Origin: Streptomyces fuscigenes
GTDB taxonomy: Bacteria; Actinomycetota; Actinomycetes; Streptomycetales; Streptomycetaceae
DNA: 43,028 nucleotides
Assembly (NCBI RefSeq): GCF_021556455.1
Contig: NZ_JAKGCV010000010.1
Location: 1 to 43,028, forward strand
Direction of reading: 5' to 3'
The notes under the pieces were generated by a model. It had not been told where the DNA came from, did no database searches, and worked only from the letters and a program-made list of their open reading frames with translations. Each line of letters opens with the position of its first letter. Within the stretch, counting starts at the first letter, position 1. The position numbers and the translations under genes were made by a program. This document shows, in pieces, positions 22,537 through 30,606 of the stretch.

Positions 22537-25500
22537 CAGAGGAGGCCTCCCGCCAGGGCGAGGCGGGTGGTGACGCGGTGCGCGGTGAGCCACGCGTCTC
22601 CCACCTCGTGGATCGTCACGTACTGGTTCACCGTGGAGCCCGCTTGGCCGGCGCCTCCGCGTGGCGGCCGGTCCTCGGCGCGGAGGATGTTGAGGAGCCC
22701 GGACTCCTCCGCGAGCTCCCGGGCCCGCTGGGGCCGCGTCAGGGGGATGACGACCTCGGGCCCGGCCTCACCGATCAGAGCGTGTGTCGGGCCGAGGACC
22801 ATGCCGCCGTTGGCGAACGGGAGCAGCTTGCGGACGGCGGAGGGTAGGCCCGCCTTCACCTTGGCCATGATCTGGCCGCCCACGTTCCCCAGAGCGCCCG
22901 CGATCCGGCCGCCGAGGCCGCTGAAGAGGCTCACCACGCCGGAGATTAGGGAGCCCACCGCGCTCCTCGCCCGGGATGCCGCGCTGGAGAAGACACCGGC
23001 GATCCGGGATCCGAGGCCGGAGAGCGCGGACGCGGCCCGGCCCGGGAGCGCCTTGAAGAATGAGACCGCCGAGGAGATCCATGAGGAGATCCGGCTGTTC
23101 GCGCTGGCGAACGCTGAGGTGAAGGTGCGTAGGAGGAACGGCCCGAAGGACGAGAGGGCGCTTGAGACCCGGCCGGGGAGCGCCTGGAAGAACGTCACCG
23201 ATGACGCGATCCATGAAGTGATGTGCGCCGTGGTGGAGTTGAAGCCGCTCGTGAACGCCCGCAGGAGGAACGCTCCGAAGGAGGACAGCGCGCCGTACAC
23301 GCGGCCCGGGAGAGCAACGAAGAAATCGACCACCGCGGTGAGCGCCTGGCCGAGCCACGTCGTTACGGCACTCCACCCGGTGATGAGCGCGGCCAGGACA
23401 AACGCTCCAAACCCCACCAGGGCGGCCGCGACACGGCCAGGGAGCGCTACGAAGAAATCGACCACCGCCGTGAGCGCCGCAGCGAGCCACGTAGTGACCA
23501 GGCTCCAGCCGGTCACGAACGCCGCGAGCAGGTATGTGCCCAGACTCGCCAGGGCGGTAGCGATCTGCCCCGGGAGGACGGTGAACGTGTAGATCAGCCC
23601 GGCGAAGACCGTCAGGAGCCCGATGATCACGTAGGCGACGGCGGAGGTGAACGCGTCCAGGAGGAGCCCGGGGAGCGCGGCCAGGCCCGCCACGATCTGA
23701 CCGGGTAGAGCGGTGAAAAACGCCACCACGGAGGCCAGGCCGGTGGATAGGGCGCTGGTGACCTGGTCCCAGAGTCCGGCGAAGAACCCGGCCACGGAGG
23801 CGCCGGCGGAGGAGAGCGCGGAGCCGATCTGGCCCGGTAGACCCGTGAAGAACCCGATCACGCTCTCCCCGGCTGAGGAGAGGCCGGCGGAGGCGCCGGA
23901 GAAGAGGCCGGAGAAGAATGAGCCGACCGCCGAGGTGACGGTGTCGAACGCGCCAGAGATCCGGCCGGGCAGGCTGGTGATGAACTGGACCGCCGAGGTG
24001 AGCCCGTCCACCAGGCCGGCGATAGCGCTCACCAGGCCCGACACCAGCGGGACCACCGTGTGGATGATGACCCAGCCGTCGAAGGCGGCCGCGATCCGTA
24101 GGACCGGCGCCGTGAGCTGGACCAGGAGCACCGCCAGCGGGGCCAGGGCGGCGATGAGATCCACGATCGGCGGCAGGATCGGGATGAGCGCTTGAAGGAT
24201 CTCGTTGAACGCCTCGACCAGGGGCGGAAGGATCGGGAGGAGCGCGCTCGCCATCGCTGCGATGACCGGGTCGAGGGCCACCGCTACCTGGGCCAGGGCG
24301 CCCGCGAGGCTGCCCAGCACCGGCGCGAGCCCTGCAAGGAGGGTGGCGATCGCGTCACCGATCCCGGACGCCAGCGGCACCATGGCCTGAACCAGCGTCA
24401 CGAAGGCTGCCGCGAGCGGCGGCAGGGCGGGCATGAGCGCGCCCACCAGCTCCTCAATGATCGGAGCGAAGAGGCCGGCCAGCGTGGAGAGGACTGGCGC
24501 GAGCGATTGGGCGAGGACGGCCACCAGGCGCCCGGCGAGCGGCAGGAGCGGGACCAGCGCCGAGACCACAGCGGCGATGGCGCCGCCCAGCGGGGTAAGT
24601 GACGGGCCGATCGCAGCGAAGGCGTTGGCCAGTCCCCTGGCCACCTCCTGGACCACGGGCGCGATCTGGGCGAGGGCCGGCCCGAGCGCGTTGATCAGGC
24701 CGGTGATGGCCGGGCCGATCGCGACGAACGCGGGGGCGAGCGCGGGGGCGATGGCGCCGATCTGCTGGACCAGCGCGGACAGGATCGGCCCGAGCTGAGC
24801 CGCGATCTTCCCGACCGTCGCGAAGACGTTGCCCAGTGCCTCCTGTCCCTGGGCGGAGTTGACGAACGCGGCGAAGCTGGCCGTGATGGTCTGGAGGTTG
24901 GCGAGGAATCCGGCGCCGGCGTTGTCCGCGGCGTCGAAGACTCCGGCGATGATCCGGCCGAGGTTCTGGAGGACGCCACCGAGCTGCGCAAAGACGGTCA
25001 GGGCGGTGTCCACCCACTGGACGGCCTCCCCGCTCTTCGCGGACTGCTGGAGGAACGTCCCGAACCGTTCACCGGCGTTGCTGATGGCGGAGGAGAGCTT
25101 CGCGCCGAACGCGTCGGAGATGGCGGCCGCCATCTGGAGGACGCCCGCGGTGAGCTTGTTCGTGGTGTCGCCGAGACCCCCAACGGCCTGCTGTGCCCCC
25201 GTGAGGATGCTCTTGACGTTCGATACGCCCTGTGCCCCGCGGATGTACCCGAGGGCCGCGGAGAGGGCCCGGCCCCACTCCCCGGCGATGCTGGACAACC
25301 CCTTGCGGAGTGGGCCGTCCAGGGCCTTCGCCGTGGAGGTGATCTGTCCCTCGATCTGCTGGAAGAACGCGCCCTGCACCGAGTTGCGGAGCTCGTCGAA
25401 CGCCGGCTTGAGGGCGCGGACCTCCTGGGCCGCCTTCGTCGCGGCCGGGGAAAGGTTCTCCAGGCTCTTTTCGAACTCGTCGGCGTCCCCGGTGAGCGCC

Positions 25501-26933
25501 GCTGAGAAGGCGTCGGAGACGCCCATCAGGGCGAGCTTCAAGGCGCCGAGGGCGGCTTCGAAGCCGAGGATGCCGGCGGGGAGGGCCGCGATGATGCCGG
25601 CCGCTGGGGCGAGCGCGGCCAGGAGCGCGCCGATTCCCTGCGCGGAGGACGCCGCGGCGATGCCGATGGCGCCGAACTTCAGGAGGCTGGTGAGGCCCTT
25701 GCCGGCCTTCCCGGCGACCTTCCCGAGCCCGGAGAGCGCGCGCGTGAACCGGTTGGCGTCCACGTCCGCGTTCACCGGCACGGTGACCGTGGGCACGTGG
25801 TGCGCACGGATCAACGCGTCGAACCCGGAGAGGTCCGGGTGTACGGGGATGTTGATCGCGTCGATATGGGAGAGGCCGGCAATGAGCCGGGCCTCGAACT
25901 CCGAGAGGTCGGGGTTCACCGGGATGTTGATCCCGTCCAGGTCCCGCAGACCGCGTAGGAGGCCGCGGTCGAACCGGGAGAGGTCCGGGATGACGCGGAC
26001 CTGGACCTCCAGCCGGCGTAGTGCCGCACGGAGCCGGGTCTCGAACCGGGAGAGGTCCGGGACGACGCGGGCCGCAACGTCGGCCAGGCGGCGGACCTGC
26101 GTGCGCAGGCTTGCGTCGAATCGGCTCGCGTCGGGGACGACGCGGGCCGGGATGTCCGCGAGGCGGCGCACCTGGGCGCGGAGCGTGGCCTCGAACCGGC
26201 CGGCGTCGGGGATGACGCGGACGGGGATGTCCGCCAGGCTCCGGAGTTGCGCGCGGAGCGTAGCCTCGAACCGGCCGGCGTCCGGCTCGATCCGGACCGG
26301 GACGTCCGCCAGGCTCCGGAGTTGCGTCCGGAGCGTCGCCTCGAACCGGGCGACGTCCGGCGCTACCCGGACCGGGACGTCCGCCAGGCCGCGGAGCTGG
26401 GCGCGGAGTGAGGCGGCGAACCGGGCGACGTCGGGGGCGACGCGGACCGGGACGTCAGCCAGGCCGCGAAGCTGCGTCCGGAGCGTCGCCTCGAACCGGG
26501 CGACGTCAGGCGCCACGCGGACCGTGACGTCCGGGAGGTCCCGGAGCTGCGCGCGCAGCGACGCGGCGAACCGGGTCACGTCGGGGGCGACGCGGACCGC
26601 GGCGTCCGGGAGGTCGCGGAGCTGGGCGCGCAGCGACGCGGCGAAGCGGGTGACGTCCGGGGCGACGCTCACCGGCACGTCGGGCAGGGCCCGGAGTTGC
26701 GCGCGGAGCGTCCGCTCGAACCGGGAGAGGTCCGGCTCTACGACGACGGAGGCGGAGACCTCACGTAGGCCGCGCTGGATGTTCCGGGCGATCGTCCGCC
26801 CGATGTTGCGGGTGGAGCGGTCGAGCGCCCGCTCCAGGCGGGCCCCGGCCTCGCGGCCGTCCCGCTCCGCCGTGCTGTCGTCCAGCTCGATGCGGATACG
26901 GGCCGTGCCGTAATCGACCTCGTCTTCGGCCAC
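22536..26933 (-). CDS. Tape measure protein
   Basis: A 1465-residue tape measure that sets tail length and passes through the tail tube during DNA ejection. N-terminal residues 63-390 are about 13 copies of a 25-residue repeat of the form (A/V)PD-x-x-RF-x-x-x-LR-x-Q-L-R-x-L-(A/P)-D-(V/I)-P-V-R-V. The middle has helical and hydrophobic segments (about 400-480 and 690-900). Residues about 1070-1320 hold 44-residue repeats of the form FF-x-ALPGR-(V)-x-x-AL...F-(L)-x-x-x-W. At roughly 1.5 Angstrom per residue the tail would be about 220 nm. I see no cysteine in it, unlike most of the neighbouring virion proteins. GTG at 26933; the stop overlaps the next ATG. Confidence 0.95.
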   Translation of the reverse strand: MAEDEVDYGTARIRIELDDSTAERDGREAGARLERALDRSTRNIGRTIARNIQRGLREVSASVVVEPDLSRFERTLRAQLRALPDVPVSVAPDVTRFAASLRAQLRDLPDAAVRVAPDVTRFAASLRAQLRDLPDVTVRVAPDVARFEATLRTQLRGLADVPVRVAPDVARFAASLRAQLRGLADVPVRVAPDVARFEATLRTQLRSLADVPVRIEPDAGRFEATLRAQLRSLADIPVRVIPDAGRFEATLRAQVRRLADIPARVVPDASRFDASLRTQVRRLADVAARVVPDLSRFETRLRAALRRLEVQVRVIPDLSRFDRGLLRGLRDLDGINIPVNPDLSEFEARLIAGLSHIDAINIPVHPDLSGFDALIRAHHVPTVTVPVNADVDANRFTRALSGLGKVAGKAGKGLTSLLKFGAIGIAAASSAQGIGALLAALAPAAGIIAALPAGILGFEAALGALKLALMGVSDAFSAALTGDADEFEKSLENLSPAATKAAQEVRALKPAFDELRNSVQGAFFQQIEGQITSTAKALDGPLRKGLSSIAGEWGRALSAALGYIRGAQGVSNVKSILTGAQQAVGGLGDTTNKLTAGVLQMAAAISDAFGAKLSSAISNAGERFGTFLQQSAKSGEAVQWVDTALTVFAQLGGVLQNLGRIIAGVFDAADNAGAGFLANLQTITASFAAFVNSAQGQEALGNVFATVGKIAAQLGPILSALVQQIGAIAPALAPAFVAIGPAITGLINALGPALAQIAPVVQEVARGLANAFAAIGPSLTPLGGAIAAVVSALVPLLPLAGRLVAVLAQSLAPVLSTLAGLFAPIIEELVGALMPALPPLAAAFVTLVQAMVPLASGIGDAIATLLAGLAPVLGSLAGALAQVAVALDPVIAAMASALLPILPPLVEAFNEILQALIPILPPIVDLIAALAPLAVLLVQLTAPVLRIAAAFDGWVIIHTVVPLVSGLVSAIAGLVDGLTSAVQFITSLPGRISGAFDTVTSAVGSFFSGLFSGASAGLSSAGESVIGFFTGLPGQIGSALSSAGASVAGFFAGLWDQVTSALSTGLASVVAFFTALPGQIVAGLAALPGLLLDAFTSAVAYVIIGLLTVFAGLIYTFTVLPGQIATALASLGTYLLAAFVTGWSLVTTWLAAALTAVVDFFVALPGRVAAALVGFGAFVLAALITGWSAVTTWLGQALTAVVDFFVALPGRVYGALSSFGAFLLRAFTSGFNSTTAHITSWIASSVTFFQALPGRVSSALSSFGPFLLRTFTSAFASANSRISSWISSAVSFFKALPGRAASALSGLGSRIAGVFSSAASRARSAVGSLISGVVSLFSGLGGRIAGALGNVGGQIMAKVKAGLPSAVRKLLPFANGGMVLGPTHALIGEAGPEVVIPLTRPQRARELAEESGLLNILRAEDRPPRGGAGQAGSTVNQYVTIHEVGDAWLTAHRVTTRLALAGGLL
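23000..23730 (-). repeat. 132-bp tandem repeats near the 3' end of the tape measure gene
   Basis: In-frame copies encode a 44-residue unit centred on FFxALPGR. Two neighbouring copies share almost the same DNA around GAAGAAATCGACCACC, near 23,325 and 23,457, 132 bp apart. About five or six copies are visible, decaying towards the 5' side. Confidence 0.7.
25769..26747 (-). repeat. 75-bp tandem repeats in the 5' part of the tape measure gene
   Basis: About 13 in-frame copies of a 25-codon unit with core RF-x-A(S/T)LR-x-QLR-x-L-x-DVPVRV. The repeats are most alike in the middle (residues about 90-260) and diverge towards both ends, which points to expansion by slippage or unequal recombination. 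Confidence 0.85.
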
Positions 26934-26962
26934 CGGGGGACCTCACGGAGTGCGTGATGGTC

Positions 26963-27047
26963 GCCCGGCCCATAACCAGACAGCGCGGTGCCCGGCCCAA
27001 AACCAGTCGGCAGCCCGCCCCACCAGGGGCGGAATGGCTCCAGACTA
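26963..27047 (-). promoter_or_regulatory. Two start-associated elements, hairpin and TAGTCT box, tape measure gene
   Basis: Minus strand CTGGTTTTGGGCCGGGC (26990-27006) and CTGGTTATGGGCCGGGC (26963-26979), 27 bp apart, the nearer ending 29 nt before the GTG. Upstream lie a 7-bp hairpin CCGCCCC-TGGT-GGGGCGG (about 27016-27034) and TAGTCT overlapping the stop codon of the chaperone extension. The hairpin may be a weak terminator. Confidence 0.65.
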
Positions 27048-27433
27048 GCCGTTACGCGGGCCTGCCAGGCGGGCGTCTTCCGCCGCCAGTTGCGCCATGA
27101 GGGCCTGTGCGTGGCTCCTGGACATGCCGCCCTGACCCGGCGGTGCGCTCGGCCTGGAGGCGCCCGTGGCCGGCCTGGTGACGCCGGCACGTTGAGTGCC
27201 GCGCCGGACGGCGCCGGCGGGAGGCGCGTAGAGCTTCGCGCGGTTGCGGGTCCGCTCCCCGTCATCCTCGGCCGACGCGTCGATCGAGGCCTCCGCCGCG
27301 TTGAGCATGCGCTCCAGGGTCCAGGAGTGGAGGTCTACCCCTTGGAGGCTGAGGTGGCCGTCCCACGCCTCGTACCCCTCGGCAATGGAGAGGAGGAGGC
27401 GGTGGACGACCCAGTAGGGCGGGCCCCGCCGCC
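27045..27433 (-). CDS. Tail assembly chaperone, -1 frameshift extension (gpT-like)
   Basis: This frame has no usable start near its 5' end but stays open from inside the chaperone gene to a TAG just before the tape measure gene. It encodes a helical domain, WVVHRLLLSIAEGYEAWDG...DLHSWTLERMLNAAEASIDA, followed by a Lys/Arg-rich tail with SHAQALMAQLAAEDARLAG. This is the G/GT layout of siphoviral tail chaperones, where a few ribosomes shift by -1 near the end of G to make a longer protein that recruits tail tube protein to the tape measure. The frame relation is -1. I could not identify a classical X-XXY-YYZ slip site in the correct phase; the shift probably occurs around 27421-27436. Confidence 0.65.
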
Positions 27434-27865
27434 GTAGATCTGGGCGACCCACTCCATGAGCTCCATGAGGACCCGCATCGGGAGTTTCAGGGACTCGTCC
27501 CGGACCGTGGCCGCTTTGAGGCCCGCCGCGGCGGCCTCCGCCTCGTCCTCCTGCACGTGGGCGCTGACCTCGCGGCCGCCCTTGACGACGACGAAGCGGG
27601 AGAACACCTCCTGCGACTCCGGCATGAGGAGCTTGAAGAGGAACCCGCGTAGGTCGCGGATGACCGCCACCGCCTTCTCCATGTCCATCCCGCCGGTGCC
27701 GTCCGGGCCGGTGCCGCCGATGCCGCGGGTGGCCTCCTGGAGCTGGACGTAGCCCTCCAGGAACTCGTCCCCCATCACCTCGGGGACGAAGTGGAGCTCC
27801 AGGCCTTCGCCGAGCTCCGCGACGTGGGGGGACGTGTTCAGCGTGAATGTCTTGCGCTCGCCCAC
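27335..27865 (-). CDS. Tail assembly chaperone (gpG-like)
   Basis: A 176-residue chaperone immediately before the tape measure gene. It starts GTG-GGC-GAG at 27865 with AAAGGA seven bases upstream (VGERKTFTLNTSPHVAELGEGL). The protein has mixed alpha/beta content (VIRDLRGFLFKLLMPESQEVF; VLMELMEWVAQIYGGG), then a Ser/Thr-rich tail typical of the non-shifted product. A second frame at -1 overlaps the end and encodes the extension. Role: binds the tape measure and aids tail tube polymerisation; not part of the virion. A 17-bp start-associated element lies upstream. Confidence 0.75.
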   Translation of the reverse strand: MGERKTFTLNTSPHVAELGEGLELHFVPEVMGDEFLEGYVQLQEATRGIGGTGPDGTGGMDMEKAVAVIRDLRGFLFKLLMPESQEVFSRFVVVKGGREVSAHVQEDEAEAAAAGLKAATVRDESLKLPMRVLMELMEWVAQIYGGGARPTGSSTASSSPLPRGTRRGTATSASKG

Positions 27866-27895
27866 TGGTGGGTCCTTTGCTCCCGCCGCGCCATC

Positions 27896-27935
27896 GCCCG
27901 GCCCACAACCAGCGGCGTACGCGTAGTGCAGGGTA
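27896..27935 (-). promoter_or_regulatory. Start-associated element, chaperone gene
   Basis: Minus strand CTGGTTGTGGGCCGGGC (27896-27912), 31 nt before the GTG. A possible -10 TACCCT (27930-27935) lies 17 nt upstream of it. Confidence 0.6.
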
Positions 27936-27964
27936 GTCGCGCGCGGCGGGTGCCGGGACGGCAC

Positions 27965-28036
27965 GGAGGCCGCTCCCCGCCCTCCCGGCATGAGGGGCCC
28001 CCGAGGGTAACCCCGGGGTGAAGGGGAGCGGCCTCC
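27965..28036. repeat. Large inverted repeat between neck gene and chaperone gene
   Basis: Perfect 14-bp arms GGAGGCCGCTCCCC (27965-27978) and GGGGAGCGGCCTCC (28023-28036) enclose a 44-nt centre that contains smaller C/G-rich inverted repeats. It lies in a 225-nt gap, so the late transcript would fold into a multi-branched structure here. It may terminate, attenuate or protect the RNA. Confidence 0.6.
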
Positions 28037-28090
28037 GCCGCTGCACTGATCAGCTCCCGGCAGGCTGACACGCCACCCGCCGGGGGTCAA

Positions 28091-28468
28091 CTACCGGCCG
28101 AGGCGGAGCGCCCGGGCCATGAAGTTGTTCGCCCGGGTGCCCGGGTGGCGCACCAGCCGGGAGAACACGACCTCGCCGCCTACCTCGAACCGGAGGGCGG
28201 ACGCGCGGCGCGGCCGGATGATGTGCGGGCGGGTGCCGTCGAGGACGAACCGCACGGCCGGGTGGTTGCACGTGATGACGCTCTGGAGGCCGCGCGGCCC
28301 GGCCTCCACGTCCCACTCCACGTAGGAGCCCATGGTGCCCGGCGCCTCCCGGGCCGCAATGTCCGCGACCTTCCGCGTGCGCTCGCGGAGGCGCCGCTCC
28401 ACGGGGCCGTTGCGGAGCCGGAGGAGGCGCGAGATCACGCCGGGGTCCACCCTCACCTGAACGCTCAC
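28091..28468 (-). CDS. Neck/tail-completion protein, HK97 gp10-like
   Basis: A 125-residue protein whose GTG overlaps the stop of the gene before it (GTGA). It begins VSVQVRVDPGVISRLLRLRNGPVERRLRERTRKVADIAAREAP, then SYVEWDVEAGPRGLQSVITCNHPAVRFVLDGTRPHII and ends with VFSRLVRHPGTRANNFMARAL. The helical start followed by a beta core with 'PHxI' and 'PGTRxxxF' motifs is typical of HK97 gp10/tail-completion proteins that join head and tail. Context (between connector genes and chaperone) agrees. Confidence 0.8.
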   Translation of the reverse strand: MSVQVRVDPGVISRLLRLRNGPVERRLRERTRKVADIAAREAPGTMGSYVEWDVEAGPRGLQSVITCNHPAVRFVLDGTRPHIIRPRRASALRFEVGGEVVFSRLVRHPGTRANNFMARALRLGR

Positions 28469-29070
28469 GGCAGACCCTCCCCGGGGCAGCGCCCGCAGCC
28501 CGGCAACGCCACCGTGACGCGCTGCTCCACCCCCACGCAACCGCCTTGCGGCCCGATCACGGTCTGTTGCCCCATCACGAACCGGCGTGGCCGGCGCGGG
28601 TTCGGGCCGATGCCGGGCAGGCAGCACCACAGGGCGGAGTACACCGTGGCCGCATCCACGTGCACGGCCCGGGCCGCCTCGTTCAGCTCCTCGCACGTGG
28701 GCGGGCAGCCGCCCTCATCCACCACGGGCGCGCACCGCAGGAGGGTGATGATGAGCTCCGCCGCGGTGAGCGGGGGCGGCGTGCAGCCGCGGAGGCCCTG
28801 GACGGTGGAGTCCGCGAGCGGGAAGCGGTCCCCGGCCGGGTAGATCCGCGCCACGGACACGGTGAGCTGACCGGGCGGCCCGCCGCCCTGGCCGCATCCC
28901 TCGGCGGCGTCGCAGCCGTCCCACGCGACGGCGCCCGGGATCACGCACGCGCGGCACGGGCACCCGAGGGCGCCCTCCACGCCTTCCGCCTCGGCGGCGT
29001 CCAGCGCGGCACACACGCACCCGAGGACGGCCTCCGCCAGGTCGTGGACGGAGTACGGCGTGAGCGGCAT
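28465..29070 (-). CDS. Neck / head-closure protein, Cys-rich
   Basis: A 201-residue protein placed between the connector gene 29081-29899 and the gp10-like gene. It begins MPLTPYSVHDLAEAVLGCVCAAL and contains 16 cysteines, many in pairs (GCPCRAC; EGCGQGG; WCCLPGIG). A central stretch VSVARIYPAGDRFPLADSTVQG and helices (LTAAELIITLLRC) suggest the head-closure/neck family seen in other actinophages. Function is inferred from gene order. ATG at 29070 with GGAGG upstream. The density of Cys is far above normal for a cytoplasmically assembled virion protein. Confidence 0.6.
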   Translation of the reverse strand: MPLTPYSVHDLAEAVLGCVCAALDAAEAEGVEGALGCPCRACVIPGAVAWDGCDAAEGCGQGGGPPGQLTVSVARIYPAGDRFPLADSTVQGLRGCTPPPLTAAELIITLLRCAPVVDEGGCPPTCEELNEAARAVHVDAATVYSALWCCLPGIGPNPRRPRRFVMGQQTVIGPQGGCVGVEQRVTVALPGCGRCPGEGLP

Positions 29071-29080
29071 GGGAGGCCTC

Positions 29081-29899
29081 CTACGGCCATGTAGTGACCC
29101 GCGGTCGCGGGAGGTCCGGCGAGTACACGCGGGATGAGGAACGGAGCCGGTGCGGGTTCACGGCCATGAGCCAGGTGTCCACGACGGGCAGGCCGGTGAG
29201 GCCGGCGGCGTAGAGGAGCGTCACGTCCTGGCGCTCCATCTCCACGCCCTGGCGCTGGACCCTGGTCACGTTGCGGTTCGCCCGGCAGCCGCAGGAGCCG
29301 CCGCCGGAGCAGCCCTTGAGGAAGTGACAGGCGAGCTCGGAGACTGCGGCGATGGCGGCGGCGTCGAGGTCCAGGCCCCACCGGTAGGTCACGGTCAGCG
29401 TGCCGGGCGCACCAGCCGGCTCGGACATCTCCTGGCACCGCGGCCACTGCTCCCCGCCCAGCCGCACCAGGCGGCCCGGCGCGTCCACCCGGTACTCCAG
29501 GCCCGGCGCCAGGACGTGGCCACTCTCGTTGACCTCCTGGACGTCGTACACCGGGCCGGGGAGATGCAGCTCGGAGAGCTCGGAGCAGGAGCAGGAGCTC
29601 CGCCGGCACCCGCACAGCGAGGCGTTGCGCCACACCCCGCCGGCGTCGATGTACGGCACCCAGCCGCCCGTGGGCGCGCCCGTGACGGCCTGGAAGGAGA
29701 TCGGCCCGGCGGTGTCCAGGCACGCGCGGGAGCAGGGCCGTACGGTCACCGGGCACGGCCCGTACCGCATGCCGGACATGTGCCAGAGGATCGTGGACGC
29801 CACGCGCGTCCAGCGCTCCACGTCCGCCGGGTCCTGCTCCCCCGTCTCGCAGCAGAGCTCTACCGGCCAGGGCTCGCACGGGCCCACCTGGAGGCTCAC
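29081..29899 (-). CDS. Head-tail connector/adaptor protein, Cys-rich
   Basis: A 272-residue protein in the head-tail connector position. It starts MSLQVGPCEPWPVELCC and contains 15 cysteines, including clusters LCGCRRSSCSC and CSGGGSCGC. The central parts (PGLEYRVDAPGRLVRLGGEQW; LTVTYRWGLDLDAAAIAAVSELACHFLKG) resemble the core of gp6-like adaptor proteins of actinophages, and the end MAVNPHRLRSSSRVYSPDLPRP is a typical basic tail. The start overlaps the stop of the Stealth-like gene (ATGA-type). Assignment relies on family pattern and gene order. Confidence 0.65.
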   Translation of the reverse strand: MSLQVGPCEPWPVELCCETGEQDPADVERWTRVASTILWHMSGMRYGPCPVTVRPCSRACLDTAGPISFQAVTGAPTGGWVPYIDAGGVWRNASLCGCRRSSCSCSELSELHLPGPVYDVQEVNESGHVLAPGLEYRVDAPGRLVRLGGEQWPRCQEMSEPAGAPGTLTVTYRWGLDLDAAAIAAVSELACHFLKGCSGGGSCGCRANRNVTRVQRQGVEMERQDVTLLYAAGLTGLPVVDTWLMAVNPHRLRSSSRVYSPDLPRPRVTTWP

Positions 29900-30606
29900 G
29901 CCCGCCTCCTGGTCTCGTACGGCCCGGGCTGCCGGAAGGAGCTGCGGATGAACTGGCCCACGTGCCCGTTGCGGAAGCTATCCGGCATCGTGGACAGGAA
30001 CGTCCCGCTGGTGGGCACGGGGCGGCGGTGGAGGATCTTGACGTCCCGCATGCGCGTCCCGCCGATCCCGGCGAGCATCCCGTACGCGGTGCGCTTGTGG
30101 AGCACGTCGAGGTGCCGGCCGATCTCCAGGACGGCGAGCATCCCCCGTTTCGTCACGGGGAGCGGCACGTGGAGCTCGTAGGAGAGGGGTTCTTTGTGGC
30201 CGAGCTCCACCAGGAGGTCCCGCGTCTCGCGGAGCCCACGGAGATATGCGCCGTTGCCGCGGGTGGCGTAGTACGCCTCCACCTCCCGCACCGGCCCCCG
30301 GTGATACACCGGCATGCCGCCCTCCACCGGCCGCATGACGAAGAAGTCATCGTTCGCCCAGAGGAAGGTGTCCGACACGTCGGGGTGCTCGCACACCGCG
30401 CGCATGGCCGCCGTGGTGTTCCGGTACTTCGTCTGCCCGGCCTGGTGCGTCGGGATGAACTCCGTACCGCCGGCCCACGGCGGCCGATACCCCACCAGCC
30501 ACACCCGCCGGTGCGGGAGGTTCGCCGCCCAGGAGCGCAGCGCGTAGCGCAACGCCTCGTTGGCGGTCCCCTCCCGCACCGGACAGACGATGTCGACCTC
30601 GGACAT
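29896..30606 (-). CDS. Stealth-like glycosyl/phosphotransferase in the virion operon
   Basis: A 236-residue enzyme-like protein. It begins VDIVCPVREGTANEALRYAL (a Rossmann-type first strand), then RVWLVGYRPPW, NTTAAMRAVCEHPDVSDTF and LWANDDFFVMRPV. The D-D-F-F motif after a hydrophobic strand matches the second conserved region of Stealth-type polysaccharide phosphotransferases and is the usual metal/nucleotide site of glycosyltransferase-like folds. Later residues (KRTAYGMLAGIGG, ILHRRPVPTSGTFLSTMPDSFRN) are consistent with a substrate-binding end. ATG at 30606 overlaps the major tail protein stop (TGATG), so it is made with that protein. It may modify virion proteins or wall sugars; the substrate is unknown. 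Confidence 0.65.
   Translation of the reverse strand: MSEVDIVCPVREGTANEALRYALRSWAANLPHRRVWLVGYRPPWAGGTEFIPTHQAGQTKYRNTTAAMRAVCEHPDVSDTFLWANDDFFVMRPVEGGMPVYHRGPVREVEAYYATRGNGAYLRGLRETRDLLVELGHKEPLSYELHVPLPVTKRGMLAVLEIGRHLDVLHKRTAYGMLAGIGGTRMRDVKILHRRPVPTSGTFLSTMPDSFRNGHVGQFIRSSFRQPGPYETRRRA

Noticed and set aside
24829..26913. 694-residue plus-strand frame antisense to the tape measure
   Set aside because: It mirrors the 75-bp repeats of the tape measure as Ser/Arg/Thr strings and has no ribosome binding site; a shadow of the repeats.
27415..27430. GGGCCCG as the frameshift slip site of the chaperone
   Set aside because: The heptamer is in phase with the -1 frame, not with the starting frame, so simultaneous slippage at it would not give the needed product.
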